Shown in pieces: positions 5,996 through 15,700 of a stretch of 21,937 nucleotides of DNA. The translations under genes and the position numbers were made by a program. The notes below the pieces were generated by a model. The model was not told where the DNA came from. It was given only the letters and a program-made list of their open reading frames with translations, and ran no database searches. Every line of letters begins with the position of its first letter. Position 1 is the stretch's first letter. Source of the DNA: a virus; the IMG/VR virus record IMGVR_UViG_3300030099_001209, positions 1 to 21,937 of that record, one strand, 5' to 3'.

Positions 5996-8142
5996 TGCCA
6001 CTAACCAAATTACAATTTCGCCCAGGTATAAATACAGACATAACATCCTATAGTAATGAAGGTGGGTGGACAGATTGTGATAAAATTCGTTTTAAGTTAG
6101 GATATCCAGAAAAGATAGGTGGATGGTCTAAGTTAACGGGAAGCACATATTTAGGTACGGCTAGACGTTTACATAACTGGACTGCGTTAGATGGTTCTGA
6201 CTTTTTAGGCGTAGGGACACATTTAAAATACTACATAGAAGAAGGTGGGTCTTTCAACGATATAACGCCAGTTCGTAAATCTACAACAAATTCTACAACA
6301 TTCGCAGCTACAAATGGTTCTGCAAATATAACTGTTACAGAAACTAGTCATGGTGCAGCAGAAAATGATTTTGTTACATTTAGCAGTGCTGTTAGTTTAG
6401 GTGGTTTAGTTACAGCAACCATACTTAATGCTGAACATAAAATAGTAAATGTTATAGATGGTAACTCTTACACCATAACAGTTAGTGTAACTGCTAATTC
6501 ATCTGATACTGGCAATGGCGGAAGTGCGACAGATGCTGTGTATTTAGTAAGTGGAGGTCTTGACTCTCAAATTGGTGGTACTGGTTGGGGTGGTGGCTTA
6601 TGGGGTGGCACAACTGCTAACGCTACAACAACCACTTTAACTGCAGCTATTACCAGTACAACTGCTACAACCATAGCTGTTACAGACGAAACAGGAATAG
6701 GTGTTGAATCTGACGGAACAACAACAAACACTGATGTTATATTAATTGGTGAAGAACTTATGCTCGTAACAGGTACAACAGATGATAATAGTTTAACTGT
6801 TACAAGAGGTCATAGTGGCACAACAGCTACTACACATTCAAATGGAGCAATTGTTCGATTAGCTGTAGGTAATTCATCCTCTGATGATGACTTTACTGGT
6901 TGGGGAATAGCAGCCGTAACTGGTACAACTCGTGAAATACGAACATGGTCACATGACAACTTTGGTGAAGATTTAATTATTAACCCTAGAGATGGTGGAA
7001 TATTTCTTTGGGATAAAACAACTGGTCTATCTACACGAGCCGTGGAAATAGGTACAATATCTGGTGCAGAAAATACACCGACTGTTGCCAAACAGGTTCT
7101 TGTAAGTGACATCGATAGACATGTGCTTTGTTTCGGTACGAACACATACGGAACAGATGTTCAAGATCCTTTGATGATAAGATGGTCTAACCAGGAGTCT
7201 GTAATAAACTGGACAATTAGCTCGGCTACAACAGCTGGAAGCATAAGACTTGGATCTGGATCAGAGTTTGTACAAGCCATAGAAACAAAACGTGAGATAC
7301 TTGTATACACAGATACATCATTACACTCTTTACGTTTTATTGGTGGTGAGTTTGTTTTTGGCATACAACAGATCGCATCTAACATCACAATTATGGGTCC
7401 AAACGCTGCTGTCGCTACAGAGGATTTTGTATTCTGGATGGGTAAAGATAACTTTTATGTATATGCTGGTGGTACGAAAACTCTACCTTGCACTGTTAAA
7501 GACAAAGTTTTTCTTGATTTTAATAATGAACAGAGAGACAAAGTTGTATCTGGTGTTAACTCTGAGTTTGGTGAGGTGATATGGTTGTATCCATCACAGT
7601 CTAATTCATTAGCTAATGCTGGAACAGGTGATATAGATAAATATGTCATCTATAATTACAATCAGCAAATCTGGTACTATGGAACATTAGTAAGAACAGC
7701 ATGGTTGGATAAGGGTATAAGACAGTTTCCTATAGCTGCTGGAACACCATTTTTATACAACCATGAGTTTGGTTTTGATGATGATGGTTCTGCCATGACA
7801 TCGTTTATTGAATCTGGGCCAATGGATATAGGAGATGGAGATAAATTTACTTTGATACAGAAAGTAATACCAGACTTAACCTTTCAAGGTTCTGACTCTA
7901 CCAGTTCTCCTGCGGCAACATTTACAATAAGAGCTAGAAACGAACCTGGTTTAGCTTACAGCAATACATCTTCTGGTACAGCAACCAGAACATCTGCGTC
8001 TCCTGTAGAGTTGTTTACGAATCAAATTAATCTAAGAGCAAGAGGTCGATCTTTTTCTTTAAAGGTTGATTCAAGTGCTCTTGGTATGAAATGGAAACTA
8101 GGATCACCAAGGGTTAGTCTTAGACCAGATGGGAGGCGTTGA
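5995..8142 (+). CDS. P22 gp10-like tail hub / DNA stabilisation protein
   Basis: A 715-residue protein. The N-terminus (LQFRPGINTDITSYSNEGGW, then CDKIRFKLGYPEKIGGW and LGVGTHLKYYIEEGG) and the C-terminus (LKVDSSALGMKWKLGSPRVS ending RPDGRR) match the phage stabilisation protein family typified by P22 gp10, as I recognise it. That protein forms the tail hub that closes the portal after packaging and carries fibres. Between roughly residues 95 and 290 lies a Thr/Asn/Gly-rich beta-type insertion with a GGTGWGGGLWGG stretch, also usual in marine relatives. From about residue 310 onward the sequence is a Trp- and Tyr-rich beta structure. TAATG couples it to the gene before. Its stop overlaps the next start as TGATG. 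The hub call is fairly sure; exact equivalence to gp10 is less so. Confidence 0.65.
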   Translation: MPLTKLQFRPGINTDITSYSNEGGWTDCDKIRFKLGYPEKIGGWSKLTGSTYLGTARRLHNWTALDGSDFLGVGTHLKYYIEEGGSFNDITPVRKSTTNSTTFAATNGSANITVTETSHGAAENDFVTFSSAVSLGGLVTATILNAEHKIVNVIDGNSYTITVSVTANSSDTGNGGSATDAVYLVSGGLDSQIGGTGWGGGLWGGTTANATTTTLTAAITSTTATTIAVTDETGIGVESDGTTTNTDVILIGEELMLVTGTTDDNSLTVTRGHSGTTATTHSNGAIVRLAVGNSSSDDDFTGWGIAAVTGTTREIRTWSHDNFGEDLIINPRDGGIFLWDKTTGLSTRAVEIGTISGAENTPTVAKQVLVSDIDRHVLCFGTNTYGTDVQDPLMIRWSNQESVINWTISSATTAGSIRLGSGSEFVQAIETKREILVYTDTSLHSLRFIGGEFVFGIQQIASNITIMGPNAAVATEDFVFWMGKDNFYVYAGGTKTLPCTVKDKVFLDFNNEQRDKVVSGVNSEFGEVIWLYPSQSNSLANAGTGDIDKYVIYNYNQQIWYYGTLVRTAWLDKGIRQFPIAAGTPFLYNHEFGFDDDGSAMTSFIESGPMDIGDGDKFTLIQKVIPDLTFQGSDSTSSPAATFTIRARNEPGLAYSNTSSGTATRTSASPVELFTNQINLRARGRSFSLKVDSSALGMKWKLGSPRVSLRPDGRR

Positions 8143-8366
8143 TGGCAGAATCTGATCAAGGCCCACCACGTTTACCCGATCCACCACCACAAGATTCTCC
8201 TTTTGGATATAGTCCTGGTGCGGGTGGAATAAATTATTCTTTACAGCAGACAATGAATACTCAATATTTACAAGACTTAGTAAGAGCATTAGAGTTTTAC
8301 ATTGCACAACAACAACGTAGTGAAATAGCTAATAACTCACAAACAATAAACTGGTTTTTAAGTTAA
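8142..8366 (+). CDS. Small Pro/Gln-rich virion-associated protein
   Basis: A 74-residue protein of unknown function. A TTG at 8139 is in frame, but the ATG at 8142 forms a TGATG overlap with the hub gene and lies 5 nt after GGGAGG (8131-8136), so I use it. Residues 1-30 are Pro-rich (GPPRLPDPPPQDSPFGYSPG). The rest is a predicted helix rich in Gln and Asn (LQQTMNTQYLQDLVRALEFY), ending INWFLS. There is no signal or membrane segment. The tight coupling on both sides suggests a minor tail protein made in step with the hub. Confidence 0.65.
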   Translation: MAESDQGPPRLPDPPPQDSPFGYSPGAGGINYSLQQTMNTQYLQDLVRALEFYIAQQQRSEIANNSQTINWFLS

Positions 8367-8689
8367 TGCCTATATTATACAAAAATGTTAAAAAGAAGTT
8401 ACAAACAGATACAACAATTTTAACACCAGCTAATGCAACAACGGCTATTATTAAATCAATTGTTGTTTGTGAACAAAGCAACAATAGCGAAACATTAAAT
8501 GTAACAATTACAGATACAGCAGATACTCCTGTAACATTTCAATTGTTTAAAGATAAAGCAATATCTGCAAAAGCAACAGTTGAATTGTTAACAGAGCCTT
8601 TGGTGTTGGCAGAATCAGAAACATTAAAAGCAACGGGTGCTGTAAATGATCAACTACATATGGTTGTAAGTTATCAAGAAATAAGTTAA
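8366..8689 (+). CDS. Small beta-rich phage structural protein
   Basis: A 107-residue protein whose start overlaps the previous stop as TAATG. It reads as alternating strands: TILTPANATTAIIKSIVVC, LNVTITDTADTPVTFQLF, then AKATVELLTEPLVLAESETL and HMVVSYQEIS. This pattern (a Thr-x-Ile-Ile-Lys-Ser-Ile strand, Val-Thr-Ile-Thr-Asp, a final Val-Val-Ser-Tyr strand) recurs, as I recall, in small tail-associated proteins of marine phages, and suggests an immunoglobulin-like or jelly-roll sandwich. No enzymatic residues stand out. A 22-nt gap follows. A decoration or connector role is inferred from fold and place. Confidence 0.6.
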   Translation: MPILYKNVKKKLQTDTTILTPANATTAIIKSIVVCEQSNNSETLNVTITDTADTPVTFQLFKDKAISAKATVELLTEPLVLAESETLKATGAVNDQLHMVVSYQEIS

Positions 8690-8711
8690 GGTGTAGCAAA
8701 GAGGGTATTAT

Positions 8712-9248
8712 ATGTTTTCAGGTCTTGGTGGTTTATTTAAAAGTATAGGCGGTTTCCCAGGTGTTTTTCTGGGTGCTAGTTTATTAGACATGTTACTTAA
8801 ACGTGGCGGAGGTAAAGGTTTAGAAAGTCTTTTTACACCAGAACAGATAGCAACGGGTGAAAGAGATCCAGACTATAAAGGTGATCCAACAAAATATAAT
8901 GTTTTTGTTAACACATTAACTGATGAAAGATTTGGTACAAAAGAAGAGCGTGACAAAGACCTCGAAGAAGTAAAGAAAGCAGCAGATGGTGGCATAATGT
9001 CAGCATATAGTTTAGGTGGTAAGGCAGAGCCAGAATTTGGTGGTTTGTTGCGTGGACCTGGTACTGGAACCTCGGATAGCATACCTGGCATGATATATCA
9101 AAATGGTAAACCAGTTCAAAGAGCAGCCTTGTCAGATGGTGAATTTGTGTTTACAAACAAAGCAGTCAAGGCTGCAGGTGGCGGAAGTATTGAAAAAGGT
9201 GCTGATGCAATGTATGAATTAATGAATAAGCTTGAAAGGAAAGCGTAA
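8712..9248 (+). CDS. Virion protein with tape-measure-type C-terminal motif
   Basis: A 178-residue protein. The N-terminus (MFSGLGGLFKSIGGFPGVFL, then GASLLDMLL) is hydrophobic and Gly-rich and could insert in or lie on a membrane. The middle is charged. The last 70 residues (GLLRGPGTGTSDSIPGMIY, then RAALSDGEFVFTNKAVKAAG and a helix MYELMNKLER) match a motif I know from the ends of tail tape-measure and internal virion proteins in marine phages, where Ser-Asp-Gly-Glu-Phe-Val is invariant. GAGG 7 nt upstream supports the start. It precedes three larger putative internal proteins, so it may be packaged in the head or tail tube and ejected. This is an inference. Confidence 0.6.
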   Translation: MFSGLGGLFKSIGGFPGVFLGASLLDMLLKRGGGKGLESLFTPEQIATGERDPDYKGDPTKYNVFVNTLTDERFGTKEERDKDLEEVKKAADGGIMSAYSLGGKAEPEFGGLLRGPGTGTSDSIPGMIYQNGKPVQRAALSDGEFVFTNKAVKAAGGGSIEKGADAMYELMNKLERKA

Positions 9249-10174
9249 TGGCAGTTCAATCTGGTTCTTCACAAACCTTTTTACCAGCTTACCAAGAAAA
9301 TTATCTTAAAGATTTATTAGCAAACGCAGCGGCTCTTGGAACTCAAGGCGGTATGGAAGTACCAGAGTATAAAATTGCAGATATGACACCTCTGCAAAAA
9401 CAAGCCATACAAATGGGTGCAGCAGGATTAGGTGCGTATGCTCCATTTTTTCAATCAGCCGCTGGAACATTAGGCAAAGGTGCAGAAGCTATAGCAGGCA
9501 GTACTGGAACTTTTGATCCTCGTTCTGTGTCACAGTTTATGGATCCGTATACAGAGGATGTAATAAGACAATCAGAAAAAGACATTGCAAGATTAGGGAC
9601 TAAACAGCAACAAGGTTTAAGAGATAGAGCAGTTGCTGCTGGTGCATTTGGTGGTGGTAGACAGGCAATAGGGGAGGCTGAAGTAGGTAGGAATGTTCTT
9701 GATCAACAAGCAAGAACTGGTGCACAGTTAAGATCGCAAGGCTATCAACAAGCTATGGGTCAAGCACAAGCAGCGTTTGAAAACCAACAGAGAAGACAGC
9801 AACAAGCTGGACAAATATTTGGTGGACTTGGACAAGCTACAGCACAATTAGGTCTTGGTCTGCAAGGTGCACAGCAAAGAGATGTATCAAGTCTTCTTGG
9901 TTTAGGTGGCTTGGAACAGGCACAACAACAGGCTGGTCTGGATGCATTTAGAAGAACTGCGGCAGAAAGAGCAAGATCACCTTATCAAAACTTAGGTTTC
10001 TTATCCGATATATTTAGAGGTGTGCCATCAACTGGCGGTACATACACACAACAATTTACACAAGATCCTAGTATGCTGTCACAAGTCGCTGGATTAGGAC
10101 TTGGATTAGCTGGATTAGGACAAGCATATCCTAAAATGTTTAGCGGAATATTTGGAGCACCAGCAAAAACATGA
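9248..10174 (+). CDS. Gln/Ala/Gly-rich putative internal virion (ejection) protein
   Basis: A 308-residue protein. The opening (MAVQSGSSQTFLPAYQENYL) and the PEYKIADMTPLQKQAIQMG segment are typical of a conserved marine phage virion protein. Residues about 95-240 are a long helical Gln/Arg/Ala-rich part (IRQSEKDIARLGTKQQQG, AVAAGAFGGGRQAIGEAEVG, then GQIFGGLGQATAQLGLGLQG). The Ala-Phe-Gly-Gly-x-Arg-Gln-Ala motif is a recognisable signature. The C-terminus has two Gly/Leu-rich hydrophobic stretches near residues 277-300 (LSQVAGLGLGLAGLGQAYP) that could contact a membrane. TAATG joins it to the previous gene and ATGA to the next. In podoviruses, helical Ala/Gln-rich proteins at this place are ejected with the DNA; I infer the same here. 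Confidence 0.55.
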   Translation: MAVQSGSSQTFLPAYQENYLKDLLANAAALGTQGGMEVPEYKIADMTPLQKQAIQMGAAGLGAYAPFFQSAAGTLGKGAEAIAGSTGTFDPRSVSQFMDPYTEDVIRQSEKDIARLGTKQQQGLRDRAVAAGAFGGGRQAIGEAEVGRNVLDQQARTGAQLRSQGYQQAMGQAQAAFENQQRRQQQAGQIFGGLGQATAQLGLGLQGAQQRDVSSLLGLGGLEQAQQQAGLDAFRRTAAERARSPYQNLGFLSDIFRGVPSTGGTYTQQFTQDPSMLSQVAGLGLGLAGLGQAYPKMFSGIFGAPAKT

Positions 10175-12726
10175 GCGTACTAAGCCGTAAAATGTTTAAT
10201 AGAGGTGCTCGTAAAGAGTTACGCAAAAAAGGTGGCATTGAAGATGTGCAATATTTTCAAACCGCTGGACCTGTTAATGTTCCTGGAACTCCTGCTCCAT
10301 ATACAAATCCTGCTGGAATGAATATTCCAGGTTTACAAGGTCCAGGAGTTAATCCTTATTTTAATTATAGACAAGCTTTAGCAAAAATTTCACCTAAACA
10401 ATTTGGATATCCAGCACCAGTTCAATCTACTAGAGGATTTGGAAAATTACCAGGAACTGGTTCTTTTACATATCCAACTGACAGAATAAGTAGCATTGGT
10501 TCTGGTTACTTCTCTGCTGATACAAAAGGTAGACCACTTTCAGATATAGCAAAACAAGCTTTAGAAGAGGGGGTTGGATCTTTAGGAGTTTTAGAACAAG
10601 GTCGTTTAGGTGCAGCATTTAGAAGATTTCAAGGTAAACAAGGTTTGAGTACGTTGTTAGATGAAGCAGTTAAAAAGACAGATTTTCCTGTTGTTAGAAG
10701 AATAGATCAAGCCGCTCCGATTGTGGGAGATGTATTAGGAACAATAGGAGGATTTACAGAGGGAGTTTTAGGATCTGCTTTTGCTGGTACAGAACCTGGA
10801 ACACCTGGTGGAGATATTGGTGGGGCAAAGCCTGGCACTCCTCAAGGAGATTTAAAAAAGTTTTATGAATCATTAGGGATTAGTTTTCTTACAGACAGTC
10901 CAACTCAACAAGGAAGACCTTTTCAAGATTTAACTGATGATGCAGACACTATGTTTCCAGATATTCCAGCTTTTGCATCATTAACAGATCAAGATAAAAA
11001 GATAAACGAAGATATAAAAGATTTGCTTTATCCAACTGAACAAAAAAATCTAGAAAACAGATATGATGCTGACAATGTTCCAGAAATTGATGCAGCTATA
11101 AATGAAGATATAAGAAAATTACTTTATCCAAAAGAACCAGACCCAGAATTAAATTTAGAAAATTTAATAACTAAAGAAACTGAAGGTAAAAAACGTATCA
11201 AAACTGAGATTAAGGCTGAAGATAAGGCTGAAGAACCAGAATTAAATGAATCTAATTCTGTTGAAATAACAAATGATGATACAAATGAAACAGTAAAAAT
11301 TCCAGATCTTAAAAATGCTAACGTGCAAAATCCAATTAATAGACCAGATAATTGGTCTAATATAGTAGCAAAAGCAAAAAATAATACTGGTGTAGTTAAT
11401 AAATCAACAGATGCAGACACTCTTGTTGATATGGAACGTGAAAAAGGATTAGGAACAGCAAAAGATTTTGCTGCGGAATTATTATCTATGTTACCTAAAT
11501 ATGGTGAAGATGATGCAAGAGACAAAGGTCTAAATTTAGCTATGATAGGTTTTAGTATTATGGCAGGAGACAGTCCTAATCCTCTTGTTAATATAGGTAA
11601 AGGTGTTATGAAAGTTTTACCTAGCATTATGAAAGATGTTAAAGATAAAAAGAAATATGACAGAGATATTCAAACAATAACAGCACAATATGGAATTAAG
11701 AAAGCTGATGCTATTGAACAAGAAAAGAGAAAGAAATCGGAATACATTGTTTCTCAAGATTTTACAGATTCGATAACTGGAAGAAAATATTTTGCAAATC
11801 AAAAAATTAATCTTAACGATGAAGGATATAATGATTTCGTGAAATCTGGTGGAGCAGCCTATTTAACTACAGCAGAAATTCAAAAACAAAATATTGTTTC
11901 TGCTGCGGCTGTCAGAAAGGCTGAAATAGAAAATAAAGGTAAACTTACAGGTATTAAAAATGTTAATGACATGTATGAAAAAACCACTCAATTTAAACCT
12001 TTTCCTGGAGATGATTTTAGCATACCTGTTCAATATGCTAAAGCAGGCGCACAAGGATTAGGATTGCCAGATATAAGAATAGTTAATGAAAAAGGCACGA
12101 TAGATGCTCTCTATTCTCATTATGAAGGCAAGGTTGGAGATTTTCAAAGAATTTTAGAAACAACTGAAAGTTTAAGAAAAATTACTTTTACAGAAAAAGT
12201 TACAGGTGGTGCCGCTATTTTTGCAGAAATAGACAAGGGAATAAAATCTGGGTTAAACTTTTCACCAAGACTTTTAAATGCTTATAATCGTCTCACTGGA
12301 ACAGATTTAACAGATAAAAATTTAACATATAAAAATCAATTTGAAATAAAACATAGAATGTTAACTCTCGAAGTTACTCCTCTTCTTTTAGGTGAATCTG
12401 CTAAAACTATTTCGGATGCAGATAGAGTTTTAATAGCTCAAGCTTTAGGTTTTGAAAATGCAAAAATGAGAGGAAAAGAAGGAGAGGGTGTTGATTTCGG
12501 AAAACAAAAGGTTTTTACAAGTAGCGATGAAATAAGAGAAGCGTTAGTAGAAGTTGATAAATATATGTTAAAAGAAGTTAAAAAAGTTAATAGAACATTT
12601 ACAGGAAGTTTGCGTGGATTAGGGATTGAAATGCCAGAAACAGAAGTTCAACCTTCTGAAGTAGCTCAAGTTTTTGATCGATACGCTATTGTAGATGGTA
12701 AATTACAACTAAAAGACACAGCTTAA
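10171..12726 (+). CDS. Large putative internal virion / ejection protein
   Basis: An 851-residue protein starting in an ATGA overlap. The first 130 residues are Pro/Gly-rich. Residues about 275-330 carry a duplicated motif Asn-Glu-Asp-Ile-x-x-Leu-Leu-Tyr-Pro at 279 and 311. Residues 330-420 are very acidic and Lys-rich and probably disordered. A conserved segment near 430-530 (DFAAELLSMLPKYGEDDARD, then GLNLAMIGFSIMAGDSPNPL and long charged helices) resembles marine phage proteins encoded next to lysozyme or ejection genes. The C-terminal 200 residues are helical. No catalytic motif was seen. Size, helical content and position between a Gln-rich protein and a 1062-residue protein fit the three-member ejection sets of P22/T7-type phages, but sequence alone does not prove it. 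Confidence 0.55.
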   Translation: MSVLSRKMFNRGARKELRKKGGIEDVQYFQTAGPVNVPGTPAPYTNPAGMNIPGLQGPGVNPYFNYRQALAKISPKQFGYPAPVQSTRGFGKLPGTGSFTYPTDRISSIGSGYFSADTKGRPLSDIAKQALEEGVGSLGVLEQGRLGAAFRRFQGKQGLSTLLDEAVKKTDFPVVRRIDQAAPIVGDVLGTIGGFTEGVLGSAFAGTEPGTPGGDIGGAKPGTPQGDLKKFYESLGISFLTDSPTQQGRPFQDLTDDADTMFPDIPAFASLTDQDKKINEDIKDLLYPTEQKNLENRYDADNVPEIDAAINEDIRKLLYPKEPDPELNLENLITKETEGKKRIKTEIKAEDKAEEPELNESNSVEITNDDTNETVKIPDLKNANVQNPINRPDNWSNIVAKAKNNTGVVNKSTDADTLVDMEREKGLGTAKDFAAELLSMLPKYGEDDARDKGLNLAMIGFSIMAGDSPNPLVNIGKGVMKVLPSIMKDVKDKKKYDRDIQTITAQYGIKKADAIEQEKRKKSEYIVSQDFTDSITGRKYFANQKINLNDEGYNDFVKSGGAAYLTTAEIQKQNIVSAAAVRKAEIENKGKLTGIKNVNDMYEKTTQFKPFPGDDFSIPVQYAKAGAQGLGLPDIRIVNEKGTIDALYSHYEGKVGDFQRILETTESLRKITFTEKVTGGAAIFAEIDKGIKSGLNFSPRLLNAYNRLTGTDLTDKNLTYKNQFEIKHRMLTLEVTPLLLGESAKTISDADRVLIAQALGFENAKMRGKEGEGVDFGKQKVFTSSDEIREALVEVDKYMLKEVKKVNRTFTGSLRGLGIEMPETEVQPSEVAQVFDRYAIVDGKLQLKDTA

Positions 12727-12727
12727 T

Positions 12728-15700
12728 ATGGGAACTATTCAAATAGACACAGTTCAAGGTCCAATCCTTGTAGATATAGCAGGCGACACACCTACAGAAG
12801 AGGAACAAAAAGCAATCATAGAAGGTATTCAAGAATTAAATGCTGTTCAATCTGATGAAGAGGAGAAAAAAGAAGAAGTTATTGAAACTGTTGAAAAGCC
12901 AAAAGTAGAAGTTGATTATAAAACTGGTGTATCGGACATTGGTTTTCGTATGTTTGTTGCTAAAGGCGATAATGCTCAAGAAAAAATTCTACGTTTAAAT
13001 GAATTAGGTATCCCAAGTGAAGCTATCTCTCAAGATGAAAAAGGTGAGATACTGCTTAATAGAGATCAAATACCAGATGAAATAAAGGATAAATATAAAA
13101 TTCAAGGATCTGGTTTACTATCTATTGAAGAAGAAGCAAAGTTCACAAAAGCAGATTTTGCAGAATTTTTTAGCAAAGAACGTGGACCTTTGGTAGGAGG
13201 ATTAGCTGCATCATTAGCTGCATCAGGTTTTGGAATACCTATCGCAGCATTAATAACAGGTGGAGGTTCCACTCTTGGTTATTTATTTGATGAATATCAA
13301 GAGGACAAAGAGGGTCTTAGAGCACAAGACTCAAGTGATTTAATTAAAGGAACTGCGTTTGAATTTGCAGCAGGTGCTATAGGTGAGTCGGGTGGTAGAC
13401 TATTAACTAAAATGTTAGGTAGATTATTTAAAGGTTCTGGAGCAGAAAGTTCTAATGACGCTAGAACCATTGCAAGAGAAATATTAAAAGAAGGTGGAGC
13501 ACCTACTGTTAGAGCAGTCAATGAATCAGCTATTTTAGGTAGATTACAAGCCATATATGAGGGTGTATTTCCTAATAAAAAAGCTGCAGCTCAAAACGCT
13601 AAATTTGTTTCAGACTCCATAGCTAAAGCTATCAAAGAAACTGGTTTAAAAGGAGCATCGGCAAATTCAGATGAAGTATTTAAATTAATACAAAGAGATT
13701 TAAATGAGATATATGGAACATCAGATGATTTAATAAATCAAGCAAATAAAGATTTAGCTGATTTCGTAGACAAAGAATTTGATAAACTAAGGACTATGTA
13801 TAACAAAGGGACTATGTCTGAACAAGAAATTATAAAATCAATTCAAATAGCAAAAAGAATTTTTGATGAAGATTCAAATGCTATTTATGATAAAGCTAAT
13901 AAACTTTTAGGTGGAGTTGAATGGATAAATACAAAGCCTTTAATTGATAGATTTTTAAAATTAGTAGAAGATAATCCAGCATCTGGTTTACAAGATTCAA
14001 TTGTAGGCAAAACTATTTTAAAAGGATATGTACCCGCTAAAGAAGCAGTTAAAGATAAAAACGGAAAAATAATTAAAAAAGCTGTATTAGCTAAATATCC
14101 TAAAGTTACCATATCTTTTATAAATAGTATTAAAAATGCTCTTAGAAATAGTGAATTTGATCCTTCATTGGTAGGAACACCAGAAAAGAAACTTATAGGA
14201 GAAATGATTGGAGCTGCAGAACATTCAATAAGAACTTCTGAAACTGAATTAATAGAGCAACAAGCTAAATATGGTTTTAATATGGATGATCTTGGTGAGT
14301 TTGAGGATTTTGTAGATGTTAGTAAGCAAGTTAGAGATGGTTTAAATTATTTAAGAAAAGCAAATAAATTTTATGATGATGGAATACAAAGACTTAGAGC
14401 ACCTTACACTTCAAATATAATGGCTAAATTTTATTCTGGTAAATTTGACCCAGAAGAATTAATTGAAGAATTAGTTTTAAATAAACCAGATAGAGGAGGG
14501 CAATTAAATAAGTTCTTAAAATCTGTTAGAGGAACTCCTTTTATGTCTGGAAAACTTCTCGGAGGAGAAGGTGAAAGAATCATACAAGCTCCAGACTTTG
14601 AAAAGTTTTTAAAAGATGAATATGCGATGAGCAGAGAAATATTTGATTCAATACCAGATGGTGATGCTCTAAAAACATCAATTAAAAATAGATTTAGATC
14701 TATTCAAGATTTATTTCAAGACATGCAAAAGGCTAGAGGGAAAGGTGTCCCCACAAAAGAGGTTGTAAGAGAATCTTTAGCTAAAAACTATCTTAATAGA
14801 ATGTTTGCAGCAAACAAAAATGCGTTTGGTACTTTAAGTGCGTCAAGAGTTGCAGATGAATTATCTAAATTGGGGAGCACTGGAAGAGTTCTTTTTGGTA
14901 AAGATTACAATAAAGTGATGAATATTTTACAAGACATCACGGCATCTGGTCAAAAATTAACTCCTAGAGAAATAGCCAGTCTTAAAGGTAGACCAATAGC
15001 AGAGCAAGTTGATTTTTTAAATTCACTTACACAATCATCAAAACAAATTCAAAATCAAGCTTTAATGAGATCATTAAGCACAGCTATTAATCAAGGAAAT
15101 GTAGAAGGTATATCAGAATTATTGTTAAGACCTGGTTCAAGAGGTCTAACTTTAATTAGACAAGCAAAACAAAGTTTAAAGCCAGATACTATGGAAGCTG
15201 TAAGAGAAGCAGCTCTTTACAGAATTTTATCAGAACTACCAGACCCAACAACTGGTGGTAAAGAATTTATTGATAAAGTTTTTGATGGATCTTATTCTTC
15301 TCAACTTGCTAGAATATTGGATTCTTATGATGATAAGGTTTTAAAAGAATTGTTTGGAGATGGGGCAGAAGCACTTAAAAAATTATCTAAAAAATCAGAA
15401 TTAGTTTCACAAAAGCCAATAAAAGGATTAGGTGGATTAGCTGCTCCTTCTTATGCCACAGCTTTAGGATTAACCGCTTTTTTAGCTGGTCCGTTAAATG
15501 CGATTGGTTTGTATGTAGGATTGAATTTTGCATCAAAAATATTAAGACAACCTTGGTTTCTTAAATATTTAGCTAGACCAGTAGGAGTTAGACCAGGTGC
15601 TGGTGAATACGATAAGTTGGGTAGATTATTTGAAATTACATATGAAACTCTAGGACAAAGTGGTGCAAGAGAAACTGAAGTTTTGGGTATGTTAAGTGAT

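Noticed and set aside
7292-7579. Overlapping + strand frame inside the hub gene
   Set aside because: It has Leu/Tyr/Val-rich shadow composition and lies within the conserved part of the hub protein, so it is not a separate gene.
11124-11627. Antisense open frame of 167 residues inside the 851-residue gene
   Set aside because: The longest antisense frame, but it lies wholly inside a gene with good coding character, has Ser/Leu/Ile-rich shadow composition and no recognisable motif.
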